Of a stretch of DNA of 64,000 nt, positions 18,226 through 27,312 are shown in pieces. Position numbers and translations under genes: made by a program. The notes under the pieces are model-generated. The model saw only the letters and a list, made by a program, of their open reading frames with translations. It was not told the origin of the DNA and searched no databases. This stretch comes from Rhodoferax sp. (lineage in GTDB: Bacteria > Pseudomonadota > Gammaproteobacteria > Burkholderiales > Burkholderiaceae_C): positions 124,001 to 188,000 of the forward strand of contig NZ_JAAFIX010000001.1 in the NCBI RefSeq assembly GCF_013297935.1, written 5' to 3'. Within the stretch, counting starts at the first letter, position 1. The number at the start of each line of letters is the position of its first letter.

Positions 18226-20373
18226 TCAACCAGGTCCTTGTGAAACTGGATAACCAACAATATTCTTCAATGCCGGATATCCGCTGACCGCGAACGAAGC
18301 CAGCCGCCCACCCATGACGGCACCTTCCACACTGCCCACGTTCAGCCCTGTATAAATCCAATCACCCGCGATCGACAGGTTCGCAAATCCACTGCCCCAA
18401 GCCTTCAGGCGCGCGGCAGTGCTGCCGGGTGGCGAGGTCACATAACTCTCGGTAGGATCAATGTTGGCTCGCCAGAACTGCTGGTTGAATCGCTGCACTC
18501 CCTCGGCGGACCAAGCGGGGTCCGTACGTAGCAGGCTGAAATCCAGGCCCATGGGGTCGCCCGGCGGGTTGACAACATTGGTCGTTGCCTTAGGCAACAA
18601 GGGGCCCATGCTGGCCTGTAAATACTGCACACATTGCGCCTGCACACGCGCGTAGGCACGGGCCGGGTAGCCCGTGTCTTCAAAGGACGGCGCAGGCTCG
18701 TACTCCGCCATCGCTCCGCTGAAATACCACAAGGATTGGGGTGCAGAATCGGCTGGCCAGTCTTCCCACTTCAGAAGGTGCGTGAAGTCCACCTGACCAT
18801 CCAGCGGGTTCAGATAAGTTGCACCGATCACGGTATCTGTCGGGTTTTTAAACTCGATATCCCAACCCAAATCCGTCGTACTTCGATTCATCCAAAGCTG
18901 CATCGTCTGGGTCTGGACGGTCGTGACCTTCTCCACCATGTGCTTCCACGCCGGATTCGCCTCCATTAACTCTTTGCAGAGGTACGGTACGGCACCGATG
19001 GAGATGGCGAACACCAGATGGTCGAAATCACGCCCTACCCGGAGCTCGCGTTGCGCTACAGGCTTCCAGCCGTTCCAGTAAGACTCCAGATCAACCTTGC
19101 CCGCGCGCAGGGCTTCGCCCTCTTCCAATTGCTCAAACTTGGGTTGACCGGGCCAGGCCGGCAGCCCTTTGACGTCAATCAGGGGGACATAGCCTCGCTC
19201 CGGGTGCTTGAGTCGGGCCTGCACACCGAAGCGTACCGACTCCACTGCATCGCGCTGCGCACTGAGGTGCAGGCTCTCCACCTTATGGAAGAACTCGAAC
19301 TTCACACCGCGCTTTTTCAACACTTCGTACAGCGGAGCAATCACGGTCTCCCCCGTACCCGCCTCAAACAACCAGGCGAATGCCCCCGCATAGGCAAAGC
19401 TGCGCAGAGTCCAGTGCAAGTAGCAGCCGGCACCCATCAGGGCAGTGCGTGCCGTGTCACCTTTGGGGTATTGGTAGGACAGGTTGACCGTGTTCAGCGC
19501 CATCGGGCTGGAAGCCACCATGACCGATGCACCATGCCGGATCAGCCAGTCACTGAAGTTCTCGTCGTCCAGCTGATCAAATCCCTTGCTGGCGACTTCG
19601 TCCTTGATACAACCACGCAGAATAGCCAGCAGAAATTCGGCAACGATCAGCAGGCGCCGCAACTCGGTGTTGCCGTCCACCAATCGCTCAGCTGCGATGC
19701 GCACCCAACCCCAAGCCGCGTCCAACGCCTTCCACAGCACAGAGTCCACACCATGCAGCACCACGGACTCAGCGTGCAGCAATGCCACCACGGCTTTCAC
19801 CAAGCCACGGCCCAATGCCCACTCTGCTGCCTGCACTACACTGAGTTCGTGGTGACTGCTTGCATGATGATCCAGCAGGGCGTCCAGCACATCAGCTGTC
19901 GCTGCCACCCAATGCTCCACCTTTTGTAACTTGGCAAGCGATTCCAGATCACCGGGAATCAAATCATTGCGGGGCGAGGTGAATGGCCAGCGGGACATCT
20001 TGCCGTCGATGTACTCCCACATGAGCACAAAGCTCTCGGGCTTGAAGGCCTCTTCAAACGTGGCTAGCGGCTGACCGGGTTGGCGGCCCAGTGCCTCGTA
20101 GCACTGACGCATGATCGGCAGTGCGTTGTAGTAGCTACCGAGAAAGCCATGGATGCCATGCTCCTCAATGCGCATGTGCTCGCCACGTGCCGTGGCACAC
20201 TTGCCGCCGAGACGCCAACCCATCTGGTAGATAGTGATATCCATGGACTGCTGCCAATCCGGCTGGCTGCTCAACTCGAATGCCGTGGTGAGGGCCGAAA
20301 TACCGCCCCCCAGAATGGCAACCTTTTTGCGGGTGACAGGCACACCGCCCCGGAGTTCAAGCACATCGGACAT
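18226..20373 (-). CDS. Large FAD/NAD(P)-binding amine oxidase-like protein
   Basis: 715 aa. The N-terminus carries a Rossmann motif (KKVAILGGGISALTTAFEL, residues ~16-34) and the second dinucleotide element YQMGWRLGGKCATAR. The C-terminus has the FAD-closing motif LSIAGDWIYTGLNVGSVEGAV. This is the layout of phytoene desaturase/hydroxysqualene dehydroxylase-like flavoproteins, but the ~450-residue middle is long and I recognise no substrate. No signal peptide. It lies 52 bases downstream of a winged-helix regulator gene on the same strand and is probably controlled by it. Confidence 0.75.
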   Translation of the reverse strand: MSDVLELRGGVPVTRKKVAILGGGISALTTAFELSSQPDWQQSMDITIYQMGWRLGGKCATARGEHMRIEEHGIHGFLGSYYNALPIMRQCYEALGRQPGQPLATFEEAFKPESFVLMWEYIDGKMSRWPFTSPRNDLIPGDLESLAKLQKVEHWVAATADVLDALLDHHASSHHELSVVQAAEWALGRGLVKAVVALLHAESVVLHGVDSVLWKALDAAWGWVRIAAERLVDGNTELRRLLIVAEFLLAILRGCIKDEVASKGFDQLDDENFSDWLIRHGASVMVASSPMALNTVNLSYQYPKGDTARTALMGAGCYLHWTLRSFAYAGAFAWLFEAGTGETVIAPLYEVLKKRGVKFEFFHKVESLHLSAQRDAVESVRFGVQARLKHPERGYVPLIDVKGLPAWPGQPKFEQLEEGEALRAGKVDLESYWNGWKPVAQRELRVGRDFDHLVFAISIGAVPYLCKELMEANPAWKHMVEKVTTVQTQTMQLWMNRSTTDLGWDIEFKNPTDTVIGATYLNPLDGQVDFTHLLKWEDWPADSAPQSLWYFSGAMAEYEPAPSFEDTGYPARAYARVQAQCVQYLQASMGPLLPKATTNVVNPPGDPMGLDFSLLRTDPAWSAEGVQRFNQQFWRANIDPTESYVTSPPGSTAARLKAWGSGFANLSIAGDWIYTGLNVGSVEGAVMGGRLASFAVSGYPALKNIVGYPVSQGPG

Positions 20374-20425
20374 GACAGACTTTCAAGGTGAGAGTGGCCG
20401 CACTGCGCGTCCACGACCGCGAAGT

Positions 20426-22039
20426 TTATGCCTGCCAGCCTGCGGCTTTCAGCGCGTCCAAAAACTTGTTGCGATGCTGCTCACGCACGAAAGGATGGCC
20501 GAACATGATGGCCTGCATGTTGTAGCCGCGGCCGCTCATGGCCTGATGCAGGCTGGCTTTTGCCGCATCTTGCTCGCCAGCTACAGACAAACAAGCCGCT
20601 AACAGCAAATGATTGAAATACCAATCTGCCCTCTTAGCCGTCGCTTCGCGGGCATAACGCACTGCATCAGCGTGACGTCCGTCAACAAAGCAAGCAATGG
20701 CGCGACTGCGGATCCAGAGGCTCAGGTGCGGGTCATGCGGGCTCGCATCAATAGCCTGCAAAATAAATTCTTCAGCTTCTTCTGTGCGGCCGGAAAACAC
20801 CAGCAACCGGCCAAGCTCCCCCGCCGCTGCCGCCGCCTGCGGGTACAAGCCCAAGGAGCACTCCAGCTCCGCAATGGCCGCCTGCATCTGCCCCGCGCAT
20901 GACAAGGCGGTTCCCAGCGTGAAGTGGGCAAACGCATCGCGCTCGTCGTTCCGCACCGCCACCAGTGCCAGGCGGTTGGCCTCGGCAACGGTGGCACGCG
21001 GGTCCTCTGCCCATGCGCCCCAAAGCTTCGCCATGTGCGTGAACGCCATCAAAGACAAGCACGCAGAGTCGCCGGGTTTGATTTCCAGCGCGCGTGTCAA
21101 CAGCTGCTGGGCCTGCAGCACATGGTCAGGCGTGGTCCGCCAGAAATGCCAGCGGGCCCGCATCAGCAGATCCCAGTGCTCCATGTTCTGTTGCGGCACT
21201 TCGCCCGCGACGCGCTCTTCGCTGTGCAGATAAACCGGCTCAATCGCGCTAACAATCTGCCCGGAAATTTCGACTTGCACAGCGAACATATCGCTCAAAG
21301 GCCGATCAAACCGGTCTGCCCACAGTGTTTCACCTGTAGAAGTATCGACCAACTCAGCGGTTATACGCAGCATGGTCGCTGCACGCCGCACACTGCCTAG
21401 CACCAGGTACCGGGCACGGAGTGCCGAACCGACTGACTGGTTGCTCTCGGTGGTATTGCGATAGGCAAACGAGGAATTCCGCGACACCACCAGCAACCAC
21501 GGTGATTTCGTCAGTTGGGTGATGATGTCTTCGGCCAAGCCATCCGAAAAGTACTCTTGGTCAGGATCTGCATTCAGGTTCACAAAGGGTAAAACGGCAA
21601 TGGTCCGGCGGTAAGCCTGCTGGTCTGAAGCACGCCCTTTGCCCCTTAGGACTCGCGGCGGCTCGACTTCGGCCGGCACCACGTTCAAACGCAAGGTGAA
21701 ACGGTAGCCCCGACCAGGAACCGTCGCAATGGCATCGGCTCCCAAAATTCGCCGCAAGCTGGACACGTGCACCTGTAGGTTGTTTTCCTCTACCACCAGA
21801 CCGGGCCACACCAGATCAAATAGGCGCTTCTTTGTGACTAACTCTCCAGCATAGTCTGCAAGCACACACAGCACATCAAACGCCCGTGCGCCCACCAAAA
21901 CAGCTTGCCCATCGCACAACAGCCGACGCTCGTGCCTTTGCAAAACGAATTTGCCAAACGCACTGATTCCTGATTCTTTATCAGTAGAAATAGTATTTAC
22001 AGACAAAACAGTGCCTTCTCGTTGTTTAGGGAAAGTCAC
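20426..22039 (-). CDS. Winged-helix (OmpR/CadC-type) regulator with TPR-like C-terminal half
   Basis: 537 aa. Residues ~28-118 match a Trans_reg_C DNA-binding domain (ARAFDVLCVLADYAGELVTKKRLFD, then LQVHVSSLRRILG and VPGRGYRF). Residues ~140-265 contain the IAVLPFVNLNADPDQEYFSDGLAEDI segment that often follows this domain in CadC-like proteins. The rest is helical repeat sequence of TPR character. No transmembrane helix is evident, so unlike CadC it should be cytoplasmic. It precedes the FAD protein gene on the same strand and diverges from the unknown gene at 22141. Confidence 0.82.
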   Translation of the reverse strand: MTFPKQREGTVLSVNTISTDKESGISAFGKFVLQRHERRLLCDGQAVLVGARAFDVLCVLADYAGELVTKKRLFDLVWPGLVVEENNLQVHVSSLRRILGADAIATVPGRGYRFTLRLNVVPAEVEPPRVLRGKGRASDQQAYRRTIAVLPFVNLNADPDQEYFSDGLAEDIITQLTKSPWLLVVSRNSSFAYRNTTESNQSVGSALRARYLVLGSVRRAATMLRITAELVDTSTGETLWADRFDRPLSDMFAVQVEISGQIVSAIEPVYLHSEERVAGEVPQQNMEHWDLLMRARWHFWRTTPDHVLQAQQLLTRALEIKPGDSACLSLMAFTHMAKLWGAWAEDPRATVAEANRLALVAVRNDERDAFAHFTLGTALSCAGQMQAAIAELECSLGLYPQAAAAAGELGRLLVFSGRTEEAEEFILQAIDASPHDPHLSLWIRSRAIACFVDGRHADAVRYAREATAKRADWYFNHLLLAACLSVAGEQDAAKASLHQAMSGRGYNMQAIMFGHPFVREQHRNKFLDALKAAGWQA

Positions 22040-22140
22040 AAGGAATGCGCCCTAGATTCAGGAATTTTAAGGATTCCTTTAAGACTTTATGGACAGAGTT
22101 CTCCAAACTACACCTCAGTCGTTGTTACAAAACCATACAC

Positions 22141-22749
22141 ATGTCCAAACCAATCCAACTTGCCGACGCCACCTCCAGCCTCTGGAAGCAAACCACCGTC
22201 TTGCGCAACGTGCAGGGCCAAGAAGAAGCTATCAGCTTGGGGCCTGACGGCAATGTCTGGAGCTTCATCGCCGATAGTGGCGACAGCCGCTTTGACGCTA
22301 CGGGCCAACGTCTCGAAAACCTGGAGTTGCCTGCGGACTTCGTCACCGTGAGCCGCAACGCTGCGGGCGCTATCGTGGTCATTGCGGCAAAAGGCCTGCA
22401 CCTCCAGTACCGCACCGAAACACCCCTGACAGCACTGGATGTTTCTGAAGGCCTGCGCCACCGCTGGACCCCTGCGAAAACCATCCGCTTACCCGCCATC
22501 CCCGGTGCAGTCGGCGTGCGCCGGCTCTACACCCAGAACGATTTCAGCGGCATGCGGATTGCCTTGATCGTTGACACGGAGACCCCGGAGAACGGCCAAA
22601 GCTATGTGATGGCCTGCTCGCAGTGGACCGACAATGGCCCCGGGCCTTTCATACTCCTACCCCCCATGGGCGCCAAAAAACCTGTGGGCCCCACCCCAGC
22701 GGCACCGACCGCGGGAAACCGCCTGTTCCGCACAGCGCAGTCAGCCTGA
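22141..22749 (+). CDS. Protein of unknown function divergent from the winged-helix regulator
   Basis: 202 aa from ATG 22141 (MSKPIQLADATSSLW). I do not recognise a family. The sequence is mostly beta-prone, with ALSLGPDG-like stretches (EEAISLGPDGNVWSFIADSG) and a Pro/Ala-rich end, no signal peptide or membrane helix. An in-frame extension up to 22045 exists but overlaps the likely divergent promoter region. It could be a target of the regulator at 20426-22039. Confidence 0.6.
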   Translation: MSKPIQLADATSSLWKQTTVLRNVQGQEEAISLGPDGNVWSFIADSGDSRFDATGQRLENLELPADFVTVSRNAAGAIVVIAAKGLHLQYRTETPLTALDVSEGLRHRWTPAKTIRLPAIPGAVGVRRLYTQNDFSGMRIALIVDTETPENGQSYVMACSQWTDNGPGPFILLPPMGAKKPVGPTPAAPTAGNRLFRTAQSA

Positions 22750-22766
22750 CCGGGCTATCCGCCGGC

Positions 22767-23165
22767 TCAAGCGCCCGTTTGGTACAGCTCTAGTGGCAGG
22801 CCGTCAGGGTCAGCGAAAAAAGTAAAACGCCGGCCGGTGTACTCATCCACCCGGATGTCCTCCACCGGAACGCCCGCAGCTTCCAGCGCTTGTTGAGCGG
22901 CCGCCACATCGGCCACAGCAAAGCACAAATGCCGCAGTCCACAGGCTTCGGGTCTTGACGGACGGGCCGGCGGCTCAGGAAACGAAAATAGCTCTAGCTG
23001 CGTGCCATCAGGCAGTGCTAGGTCGAGCTTCCAGGAATTGCGGGCGGCACGGAAGTTTTCTGCCAACACCTGCAGCCCCAGCACCTCCACATAAAAGCGC
23101 TTGGAGCGCTCGTAGTCCGACGCAATCACCGCCACATGGTGCACGCCCAGCAGTGCGAGGCTCAT
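22767..23165 (-). CDS. gloA2: VOC-family glyoxalase-like protein (YaeR/GloA2 type)
   Basis: 132 aa with the two beta-alpha-beta-beta-beta halves of the vicinal oxygen chelate fold. Metal-ligand positions are HHVAVIA near residue 9, LELF near 58, LRHLCFAV near 78 and LELYQ at the end, matching E. coli YaeR, which is about 129 aa. Its start overlaps the stop of the upstream ThDP enzyme gene by 4 bases (ATGA), so the two are translationally coupled. The reaction is unknown; related proteins handle lactoyl-glutathione-like substrates. Confidence 0.8.
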   Translation of the reverse strand: MSLALLGVHHVAVIASDYERSKRFYVEVLGLQVLAENFRAARNSWKLDLALPDGTQLELFSFPEPPARPSRPEACGLRHLCFAVADVAAAQQALEAAGVPVEDIRVDEYTGRRFTFFADPDGLPLELYQTGA

Positions 23166-24937
23166 CGCTGCAACGCGGTTTGCACCAAGGCTGCCTGGGT
23201 CATGGCCGCGAGCGTGCCGCGGGTGCTAATGAGTTCGGGCTCCAGCACCACTTCAATCACGGTGCCATTGGGTCGCGCCAATGCGGCCAGCAGCTCCGTT
23301 TCAAAGTCAGCACTCTTGCGGATGGTGACCCCCGCGTAGCCATAGGCGCGGGCCAAGGCTGCAAAGTCGGGGTTGGCCAGCGCGGTGCCGGCCACGTGCT
23401 CGGGGTACTCGCGCTCCTGGTGCATGCGGATGGTGCCGTACATGCCGTTGTTCAGCAGCAGGATGATGCTTTTGGCGCCGTGTTGCACGGCGGTGGCCAG
23501 CTCTTGGCCATTCATCAAAAAGTCGCCATCGCCGGCAATGGTGAAGGCCGTGCGCCCGGTCAGAATGGCCGCGCCGATGCCCGCCGGCACGCCATAGCCC
23601 ATGGCACCGTTGGTAGGCGCCAGCTGGGTCTTGTGCCCTGCGGCCAAGCCGGTGTAGCGGTAGAAGCGGTGCAGCCAGCTAGCAAAGTTACCGGCACCGT
23701 TGGTCAGCACGGCGTCGGCTGGCAAGTGCTTTTGCAGCGTGGCAATCACGCTGGGCATGTCCACTAAGCCGCGCTCGTTGTCAGCGGGCAAGTCTTTGAT
23801 CACGCTGGGCACCAGGTTGGCCTGGTAATCGGCGTTGCAGCCTTGCGTCCACGCTTCCCACGGCACATTGACCGGTGCGGTCAGCACCTCCAGCGATCGG
23901 GCGGCGGCGCGCATGCTGGCGTGAATGGCCAGATCGGCTTGATACACGCGGTTGAGTTCCTCGGCACTGCTGTGGATATGCACCAGCGTTTGCGCGGTTT
24001 TGGGCGCTTGCAGCAGGGTGTAGCCGCCCGTGGTCATTTCACCCAAGCGCGGGCCGATGGCAATGATCAAGTCACTCTCGCGCACCCGCTTGGCCAGCGC
24101 CGGGTTGATGCCGATGCCCACATCACCCGCGTACTGCGGGTGGTGGTTGTCAAACGTGTCCTGAAAGCGAAAGGCATTGCCTACCGGCAGGCGCCAGTTT
24201 TCGGCAAAGCGCTGCAGGGCTTGGGCGGCCTGCGGCGTCCAGCCACCGCCACCGGCGATAACAAAAGGGCGCTCTGATTTCAATAACAACTGGCGCAGGT
24301 CCCGCAAGGCCCCCGGGTCGCTCCAAGCCTCCACCGGCTCCACCTGAGCCAACGGCTGTGGCAGTTGGCCTGCGGCGTCGGGCATCAGGGTTTGGGTCAA
24401 CATGTCTTCCGGCAACACCAGCACCACGGGGCCGGGTCGGCCGTTCATAGCCGTGGCAAAGGCACGGGCAATGTATTCGGGGATGCGCGCCGCATCGTCA
24501 ATGCGCTCCACCCGCTTGGCCATGCCCAAGGTGCTGGGGCCAAACATCACGCGGTAGTCCATCTCCTGAAAGGCCTCGCGGTCGCGCTGCTCGCTGGCCA
24601 CATCGCCCACGAACAGCACCATGGGCGTGGAATCTTGAAACGCGGTGTGCACGCCGATGCTGGCATTCGTAGCACCCGGCCCGCGGGTCACAAAGCAGAT
24701 ACCCGGCCGCCCGGTGAGCTTGCCCTGGGCCTCGGCCATGAAAGCAGCCCCGCCCTCCTGCCGGTTGATGATGAAGCGAATCTGCTCCCGGTAGCGGTGA
24801 AAGCCGTCCAGCACGGCCAGATAGCTCTCGCCGGGCACGCCAAAGGCGTGGGTCACGCCTTGGGCGATCAGGCATTGCACCAGCAGGTGGCCGGCGAGTT
24901 GGGGGGATGCGTCAGGGGTGGAAGAATGTGTCTGCAT
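23162..24937 (-). CDS. Thiamine diphosphate-dependent enzyme, acetolactate synthase large subunit-like
   Basis: 591 aa with three ThDP-enzyme domains. The Pyr domain has GVPGESYLAVLDG and the catalytic Glu in NRQEGGAAFMAEA; the PP domain has the cofactor motif GDGDFLMNGQELATAV ending in LLLNNG. It lacks an adjacent small regulatory subunit gene, so a role in branched-chain synthesis is doubtful; decarboxylation or carboligation of another 2-oxoacid is as likely. It sits 44 bases after the cysteine desulfurase-rhodanese gene and is coupled to the VOC gene. The start at 24937 (MQTHSSTPD) was chosen over 51 low-quality upstream codons. Confidence 0.82.
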   Translation of the reverse strand: MQTHSSTPDASPQLAGHLLVQCLIAQGVTHAFGVPGESYLAVLDGFHRYREQIRFIINRQEGGAAFMAEAQGKLTGRPGICFVTRGPGATNASIGVHTAFQDSTPMVLFVGDVASEQRDREAFQEMDYRVMFGPSTLGMAKRVERIDDAARIPEYIARAFATAMNGRPGPVVLVLPEDMLTQTLMPDAAGQLPQPLAQVEPVEAWSDPGALRDLRQLLLKSERPFVIAGGGGWTPQAAQALQRFAENWRLPVGNAFRFQDTFDNHHPQYAGDVGIGINPALAKRVRESDLIIAIGPRLGEMTTGGYTLLQAPKTAQTLVHIHSSAEELNRVYQADLAIHASMRAAARSLEVLTAPVNVPWEAWTQGCNADYQANLVPSVIKDLPADNERGLVDMPSVIATLQKHLPADAVLTNGAGNFASWLHRFYRYTGLAAGHKTQLAPTNGAMGYGVPAGIGAAILTGRTAFTIAGDGDFLMNGQELATAVQHGAKSIILLLNNGMYGTIRMHQEREYPEHVAGTALANPDFAALARAYGYAGVTIRKSADFETELLAALARPNGTVIEVVLEPELISTRGTLAAMTQAALVQTALQR

Positions 24938-24981
24938 GCCCGCCATTGTGCAGCCGCAAGCCATGCGTGTTGCGCACGACC

Positions 24982-26595
24982 CTATGCCATTTCTGCCAGC
25001 GCCAAGCCGCCCTCCAGGTGCCACACCTGGCGGTGGCCACGCTCGCGCAACAAGGCCGCGGCCTGCCGGCTGCGCGCACCACTGCGGCAAAACATGACCA
25101 GTGGCCCGAGTGCCTCAGAAAAGTCGGCAGGCATGGTGTGGCGCAGCGTTTCCAGCGGCACATTCACCGCGGGCGTGTGGTGAACCACGGTATGCGCCCA
25201 GGGCAGCAGGTGGCGGCTGGCCTGGTGCTCCGCGGCGTCGCGCACATCCACCATGCGGGCATCGGGGTAGAGCTGAAAAAAGGCACCCAAGGCCTGGGCG
25301 GACAGTGCGCCAGCGTCTGCACCCCTAGCGGCAGCGGCGACTGCTATTGCTGGGGCTCCCACAGTCGCCGTGTCTGCTGCAGGCTTAGCGCCGGGCACGG
25401 CCGATGCGCGCAGCACCTGACCGCACAGGGCAATGCGGGCACAGGCCTCGTCAATGAAGGCATCGTCCACCGTGGCCCCTATCGACAGGCGAACTGCACC
25501 CGTGGTTTGCCACACGGGCAGGCCCATGGCTTGCAACACATAGCTGGGCTCGGCCTTGGCGGCGCTGCACGCACTGCCCGCGCTCACCCGCATGCCGGCC
25601 GCGTCAAACACATTGACTAGCGTGCTGCTGCGCAGGCCCGGCACCGAAAAATTGAGCGTGGTGGGCAGGCTGCCCGCAAACGGCATGTTGAACACCACGC
25701 CGGGGAAGGCGGTGCGCAGCGCATCGGCCAGGCGCGCCCGGTCGCGCTCCAGTTGCCCATGGGGGCGGAATACGGTGGTGTCGCCCTCCTCCAGCACCTG
25801 CAACACGGCACCCAGCGCAGCAATGCCGGGCATGTTTTCAGTGCCGGCGCGGCTACCGCCTTCCTGGCCGCCACCGGCCATGAGCGCGGTGTAAGGGCTG
25901 CCTTCGCGCACATAGAGCATGCCGATGCCCTTGGGCGCATACAGCTTGTGACCCGAAAAAGGCGCGTAGTCCACGCGCGTGGCGGCGAGGTTCATATCCA
26001 ACTTGCCCAGTGCCTGCACGCAGTCCACCAGCCAGCGCGCGCGGGAGCCGCTGGCCCCCAGCGCCGCCTCTATGCCCGCCAGGTCCGACACCACACCGGT
26101 CTCGTTATTGGCGGCCATGGTGCACAGCAGAGTGGCGCCGGGCACATGTTGTTTTAAAAACTCCAGATCGTGCAGGCCTTGGCGATCCACCGGCACGGTC
26201 AGCACCGGCAAGTGCAGGCCGAGCAAATGGTTCCAGTGGGCCACCGCCTGGGGCACGGCCTTGTGCTCGGTGGCACCAAGCAAAATGGGGCCGTCTGCCG
26301 CCTCACCCGCGTCCCGCCGGGCGCGCACCTCGCACAGGGCCGACAACACGGCGGTCTGAATACCCTCGGTCGCGCCACTCACAAACAACAACTGCCCGCT
26401 GCCCGTGCCCAACACACGGGCCGCCTGCGCACGCACGCCATCCAACAGAGCCTTGGCACGCAAGCCGGTGCTGTGGCTGCTGCTGGGGTTGCCAAACTGG
26501 CCCATGAGGGCCAACACCGCAGCATCGCGCGCGGCAGGCAGCACGGGGGTGGTGGCATTGCAGTCCAGGTAAATCTCGTGGGCAGGTGCGTGCAT
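24982..26595 (-). CDS. Cysteine desulfurase fused to a C-terminal rhodanese domain
   Basis: 537 aa fusion. Residues 1-395 are a NifS/IscS-like class V aminotransferase: ATEHKAV loop, PLP Schiff-base Lys217 in FSGHKLYAPKG and catalytic Cys343 in SAGSACSAAKAEPS. An Ala-rich linker (about 396-435) leads to a rhodanese domain (436-537) with DVRDAAEHQASRH and the active-site loop CRSGARSR, Cys503. Persulfide sulfur taken from cysteine could pass directly to the rhodanese Cys for transfer to an acceptor. It is first in an operon with the ThDP enzyme and VOC genes and diverges from an Lrp-type regulator. Confidence 0.88.
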   Translation of the reverse strand: MHAPAHEIYLDCNATTPVLPAARDAAVLALMGQFGNPSSSHSTGLRAKALLDGVRAQAARVLGTGSGQLLFVSGATEGIQTAVLSALCEVRARRDAGEAADGPILLGATEHKAVPQAVAHWNHLLGLHLPVLTVPVDRQGLHDLEFLKQHVPGATLLCTMAANNETGVVSDLAGIEAALGASGSRARWLVDCVQALGKLDMNLAATRVDYAPFSGHKLYAPKGIGMLYVREGSPYTALMAGGGQEGGSRAGTENMPGIAALGAVLQVLEEGDTTVFRPHGQLERDRARLADALRTAFPGVVFNMPFAGSLPTTLNFSVPGLRSSTLVNVFDAAGMRVSAGSACSAAKAEPSYVLQAMGLPVWQTTGAVRLSIGATVDDAFIDEACARIALCGQVLRASAVPGAKPAADTATVGAPAIAVAAAARGADAGALSAQALGAFFQLYPDARMVDVRDAAEHQASRHLLPWAHTVVHHTPAVNVPLETLRHTMPADFSEALGPLVMFCRSGARSRQAAALLRERGHRQVWHLEGGLALAEMA

Positions 26596-26687
26596 GGCAG
26601 TTCGCTCGGGGTGGGTGGCAAAACCATGATGGTAGGCCGCGCCTGCGGTGCAAACGTTTCGCTTTTCATCTACTTATCTATTTCTGT

Positions 26688-26701
26688 AGAATGAATATTC
26701 T
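26688..26701. promoter_or_regulatory. Possible Lrp-type operator between desulfurase and regulator genes
   Basis: Short inverted repeat AGAAT-N4-ATTCT inside an otherwise AT-rich patch of the 130-base divergent intergenic region, 25 bases before the regulator start. Position and symmetry suit an Lrp/AsnC binding site; the match is weak. Confidence 0.35.
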
Positions 26702-26725
26702 CAAAATTAACAGCGAGCAGAACCC

Positions 26726-27190
26726 ATGACCTCTAAAGAGCTGGACCGCACCGACCGCGCTATTCTGAGCGCGCTGCAACAAGACGGCACCCTGTCGGTG
26801 GCGCAGCTCAGCGAAAAGGTGGGCCTGTCCACCACGCCCTGCTGGAAACGGGTGAAGGCCATGGAGGAGTCAGGGCTGATTGCCAAGCGCGTGGCCATCG
26901 TCAACCGCGAGCAGGCCGGTCTGCCAGTCACCGTGTTTGTGAGCCTGCGCACCAACCGGCACGACGACGCCTGGCTGCGCGAATTCGCCGCCGCCGTAGC
27001 CGCCATGCCCGAGGTCATGGAGTTCCACCGCATGAGCGGCGATGTGGACTACCTGCTCAAGGTCGTGGCCGCCGACATTGCGGGCTACGACCGCTTTTAC
27101 AAACGCCTGATTCAGAACGCGCAGCTGGCCGGAGTGTCCAGCGCGTTCTCCATGGAAGAGATCAAGAGCACTACCGCGCTACCATTGTGA
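26726..27190 (+). CDS. Lrp/AsnC-family transcriptional regulator
   Basis: 154 aa. N-terminal HTH (LDRTDRAILSALQQDG, VGLSTTPCWKRVKAME) and C-terminal RAM/effector domain (LPVTVFVSL, SGDVDYLLKVV). It diverges from the cysteine desulfurase-rhodanese operon, so control by cysteine or a related amino acid is a reasonable inference; DecR-type Lrp proteins regulate cysteine catabolism in this way. Its stop merges into a copy of the dispersed repeat. A decayed copy of the 3' part of a related gene lies at 31420-31556. Confidence 0.88.
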   Translation: MTSKELDRTDRAILSALQQDGTLSVAQLSEKVGLSTTPCWKRVKAMEESGLIAKRVAIVNREQAGLPVTVFVSLRTNRHDDAWLREFAAAVAAMPEVMEFHRMSGDVDYLLKVVAADIAGYDRFYKRLIQNAQLAGVSSAFSMEEIKSTTALPL

Positions 27191-27239
27191 TAGCGGCTTG
27201 CGCATACTTCATGAGGGCTAGAGGCCTATTTCATGTGAA
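27187..27239 (+). repeat. Dispersed gene-end repeat, copy 1
   Basis: Begins at the lrp stop (TGATAG) and runs GCGGCTTGCGCA...GAGGGCTAGAGGCCTATTT. Outer arms and inner AGC/GCT pairing give an imperfect hairpin. Confidence 0.8.
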
Positions 27240-27312
27240 ATTCAAGTCTCAGCTCAATGCGTAGTCATATCGGATAAAGCCATGGTGCTTGGCCACACGG
27301 TCATACAGACCT

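Noticed and set aside
22045-22140. Upstream extension of the unknown gene at 22141
   Set aside because: It would cover the region needed for the divergent promoters and lacks a clear ribosome binding site; the ATG at 22141 is more plausible.
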